Shown: in pieces, positions 13,917 to 15,749 of the stretch | Layout of the letters: each line of letters starts with the position of its first letter | Position numbering within the stretch: the stretch's first letter is position 1 | From: an uncultured Clostridium sp. | GTDB taxonomy: Bacteria; Bacillota; Clostridia; TANB77; CAG-508 | Direction: 5' to 3' | Length of the DNA stretch: 15,749 bases | Assembly: GCA_900553865.1 (NCBI GenBank) | Contig: USFC01000033.1 | Span: forward strand, 1 to 15,749 | Position numbers and translations under genes: made by a program | Notes under the pieces: generated by a model | Told to the model about the DNA's origin: nothing | Database searches by the model: none | Seen by the model: the letters and a program-made list of their open reading frames with translations, nothing else

Positions 13917-14627
13917 TTATTTTAACACTTTTAGCACATCTTCCGTTTCCTTATTTTTGTCAAATACATTTATTAATATAAGTATTATCGCTGTAATTAT
14001 AAATGTAACTACATATGAAATTATGCTTATTTTTATATTTCCATTTACTATACCTGCTCCTACCACTGTTGATGAAATTACTGAAGGGAATCTTGCAAAT
14101 GTTGATATTAGTATAAATCTTAATGGTTTTATTGGAAGCAAACCTCCTATATACACTAGCAAATCTTTTGGTGTTCCCGGTATGAAAAATAATATTGCCA
14201 TTATTATTTCTACTTTTTTAGGATTTTTTAATATTTTAATATTTTCTATTTTCTCTACTTTTTCCTTGCTAAATGTATCTTCTACCAATTTTCTTCCATA
14301 TTTTTTTACTGCAAAAAATATTATTGTTGTTGTTATAAATACAGATACTGTTATAAAAATAGTTCCTCCTATACTTCCATAACACATACCCGCAAGTATT
14401 TCTAATGGTTCTCCCGGTATTACTACAAAAAATATTTGTGCTACTTCTAAGCCAAATAATATTAAAAATCCTAAAAAACCTAAACTATTTATTTTTTCTT
14501 TAAACGCTAACTGGCCTTCTTTTGTTGATATGTTTTTCATTATTGGCGCTAAATATATTATTGCCAATATAAATATTGCAATTACTATTGCTAATACTAT
14601 AAAATTTACTATTTTTTTCTTTTTCAA
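13917..14627 (-). CDS. VTT/DedA-like (TVP38/TMEM64 family) membrane protein
   Basis: A 236-residue membrane protein. An N-terminal membrane segment (8-27) is followed by the VTT core with its two re-entrant motifs: PGEPLEILAGMCYG (71-84) and FFIPGTPKDLLVYIGGL (147-163), with R179 and P181 in FARFPSV after the second. Further membrane segments are at about 88-107, 139-150 and 199-221. DedA and TVP38-type proteins are lipid scramblases or flippases, or affect membrane potential; the exact substrate here is unknown. The start is a TTG at 14627, chosen because an AGGAG lies 6 nt upstream and no ATG fits. It has its own promoter at 14666-14695, and no clear terminator follows it. Confidence 0.85.
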   Translation of the reverse strand: MKKKKIVNFIVLAIVIAIFILAIIYLAPIMKNISTKEGQLAFKEKINSLGFLGFLILFGLEVAQIFFVVIPGEPLEILAGMCYGSIGGTIFITVSVFITTTIIFFAVKKYGRKLVEDTFSKEKVEKIENIKILKNPKKVEIIMAILFFIPGTPKDLLVYIGGLLPIKPLRFILISTFARFPSVISSTVVGAGIVNGNIKISIISYVVTFIITAIILILINVFDKNKETEDVLKVLK

Positions 14628-14665
14628 TTTTTTCTCCTTTTATTGTATATTTTTGCTACTTTTCT

Positions 14666-14695
14666 ATTATACTATATTTTTTTATTATTGTGCAA
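14666..14695 (-). promoter_or_regulatory. Promoter of the VTT-family gene
   Basis: On the minus strand TTGCAC (14690-14695) and a perfect TATAAT (14666-14671) have an 18-nt spacer, about 40 nt before the TTG start. Confidence 0.6.
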
Positions 14696-14710
14696 TATTT
14701 ATGAAGGAAC

Positions 14711-14761
14711 AAAAAATGATGTTTCTAAGCTCTATTTTATTACTTAGTCACATCATTTTTT
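14711..14761 (-). terminator. Terminator after the GGGtGRT gene
   Basis: A perfect 12-bp stem AAAAAATGATGT/ACATCATTTTTT (14711-14722 with 14750-14761) is extended by CTAAG/CTTAG inside and ends in a T-run on the minus strand. A further small hairpin ATGTGG/CCACAT (14769-14785) lies between it and the gene. Confidence 0.75.
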
Positions 14762-14828
14762 ATTCACTATGTGGGTAATCCACATTTATTTATAATTATA
14801 TAAAATTACTATAATTGAGTATTATCAA

Positions 14829-15749
14829 CTATTTCATAGCTTCTTCAACAGCTACTGCAACTGCTACTGTTGCACCAACCATTGGGTTGTTACCCATTCC
14901 TATTAACCCCATCATTTCTACGTGAGCTGGAACTGAAGAACTTCCTGCAAATTGTGCGTCTGAGTGCATTCTTCCCATTGTGTCTGTCATACCATATGAA
15001 GCTGGTCCTGCTGCCATATTGTCTGGGTGTAATGTTCTACCTGTTCCTCCACCTGAAGCAACAGAGAAGTATTTTTTACCTGCTTCTAATCTTTCTTTTT
15101 TGTATGTACCTGCAACTGGATGTTGGAATCTTGTTGGGTTTGTTGAGTTACCTGTTATAGAAACATCAACATCTTCTAACCACATTATTGCTACACCTTC
15201 TCTAACATCGTTTGCACCATAGCATCTAACTTTTGCTCTTTCTCCATCTGAGTAAGCTATTTCTTCTACTACTTTTACTTTTCCTGTGAAGAAATCAAAA
15301 TCTGTTTTTACATATGTAAATCCATTTATTCTTGAAATTACTTGTGCTGCATCTTTTCCTAAACCATTTAATATAACTCTTAATGGCTCTTTTCTAACTT
15401 TGTTTGCAGATTTTGCAATACCAATTGCACCTTCTGCTGCTGCAAAACTTTCGTGTCCTGCTAAGAATGCAAAACATTTTGTTTCTTCACTTAATAACAT
15501 TGATGCTAAGTTTCCATGTCCTAATCCTACTTTTCTATCATCTGCAACTGAGCCTGGTATACAAAATGCTTGTAAACCTTCTCCTATTGCTTTTGCTGCT
15601 TCATGAGCTTTTGTGCAACCTTTTTTTATTGCTATTGCTGCACCTAATGTATATGCCCAACAAGCATTTTCAAAACATATTGTTTGTACTCCTCTTGTTA
15701 TTTCATATGGATTAAATCCTTTGTCTGTGCATATTTTTAATGCATCATC
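14829..15749 (-). CDS. GGGtGRT protein, N-terminus beyond the window
   Basis: The frame is open to base 15749, giving 306 visible residues; an internal ATG at 15500 is not the start. The first visible part reads DDALKICTDKGFNPYEITRG, then FENACWAYTLGAAIAIKKG. The signature GGGTGRT is at visible residues 233-239 in FSVASGGGTGRTLHPDNMAA, followed by GMTDTMGRMHSDAQFAGSSS and a Gly/Ala-rich C-terminus. This is the family that takes its name from that motif; members are roughly 330 residues, so little is missing. There is no signal peptide in view. I recall the family being found near iron-sulfur cluster scaffold genes, but its function is not established, and the upstream neighbour is outside the window. 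Several cysteines occur in the N-terminal part. A strong terminator follows. Confidence 0.9.
   Translation of the reverse strand, partial: DDALKICTDKGFNPYEITRGVQTICFENACWAYTLGAAIAIKKGCTKAHEAAKAIGEGLQAFCIPGSVADDRKVGLGHGNLASMLLSEETKCFAFLAGHESFAAAEGAIGIAKSANKVRKEPLRVILNGLGKDAAQVISRINGFTYVKTDFDFFTGKVKVVEEIAYSDGERAKVRCYGANDVREGVAIMWLEDVDVSITGNSTNPTRFQHPVAGTYKKERLEAGKKYFSVASGGGTGRTLHPDNMAAGPASYGMTDTMGRMHSDAQFAGSSSVPAHVEMMGLIGMGNNPMVGATVAVAVAVEEAMK

Noticed and set aside
13747..14382. A 211-codon + strand frame antisense to the VTT-family gene
   Set aside because: The opposite strand has clear VTT motifs, a promoter and a ribosome binding site. The antisense frame is a by-product of hydrophobic codons.

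Overview
The window comes from a very AT-rich Bacillota genome, most likely a member of the Clostridia. Evidence is the low GC content, the strong AGGAG-type ribosome binding sites, a YtxC-type sporulation protein, a YlbF-family protein, a TIGR04086 membrane protein with an HD hydrolase and SecD/SecF, and a GGGtGRT protein. The species cannot be told from this sequence. There are sixteen protein genes. The first (Lon-like protease) and the last (GGGtGRT) run off the window ends. No rRNA, tRNA, CRISPR array or transposase gene was seen.

Left part (1-2941): the 3' two-thirds of a Lon-type AAA protease gene on the + strand ends at a hairpin terminator. It converges on a minus-strand pair: a YlbF-family gene followed by a membrane zinc-peptidase gene. 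Between that pair lies a compact structured element of about 140 nt (2327-2466), closed by a 19-bp stem and far richer in GC than its surroundings. It fills the peptidase 5' leader and matches no family I can name.

Glucan block (2942-6914): a GT4 glycogen/starch-synthase-like glycosyltransferase on the minus strand is divergent from a DUF4912 protein and a GH57 alpha-glucan branching enzyme on the + strand. They share one 193-bp promoter region. Together they look like a cytoplasmic storage-glucan module in which one enzyme elongates, one branches, and the DUF4912 protein has an unknown, perhaps organising, role.

Middle part (7028-11236): ytxC and a rhodanese gene converge on a perfect 42-bp inverted repeat of a REP-like family. 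The repeat now encodes the last 29 residues of the rhodanese. A shorter, decayed relative of the repeat lies at 2895-2938 and appears to carry the promoter of the YlbF gene. The HD hydrolase, SecD and SecF genes then run on the minus strand. Both Sec proteins are divergent: the SecD transmembrane aspartate is missing, and SecF stops after its fourth membrane segment. The HD and SecD genes each have a hairpin between the Shine-Dalgarno sequence and the start codon, with the same 11-nt gap to the ATG.

Right part (11392-15749): a YgjP-like metallopeptidase, a small beta-rich protein and the TIGR04086 membrane protein form a probable minus-strand operon. Its consensus promoter is bracketed by two nearly identical 14-bp repeats resembling imperfect LexA boxes, and the ribosome binding site of the small middle gene is buried in a 13-bp hairpin. 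Upstream of it lie a HAD phosphatase gene, a VTT/DedA-like membrane protein gene with a TTG start, and the GGGtGRT gene, each with its own promoter or terminator where visible.
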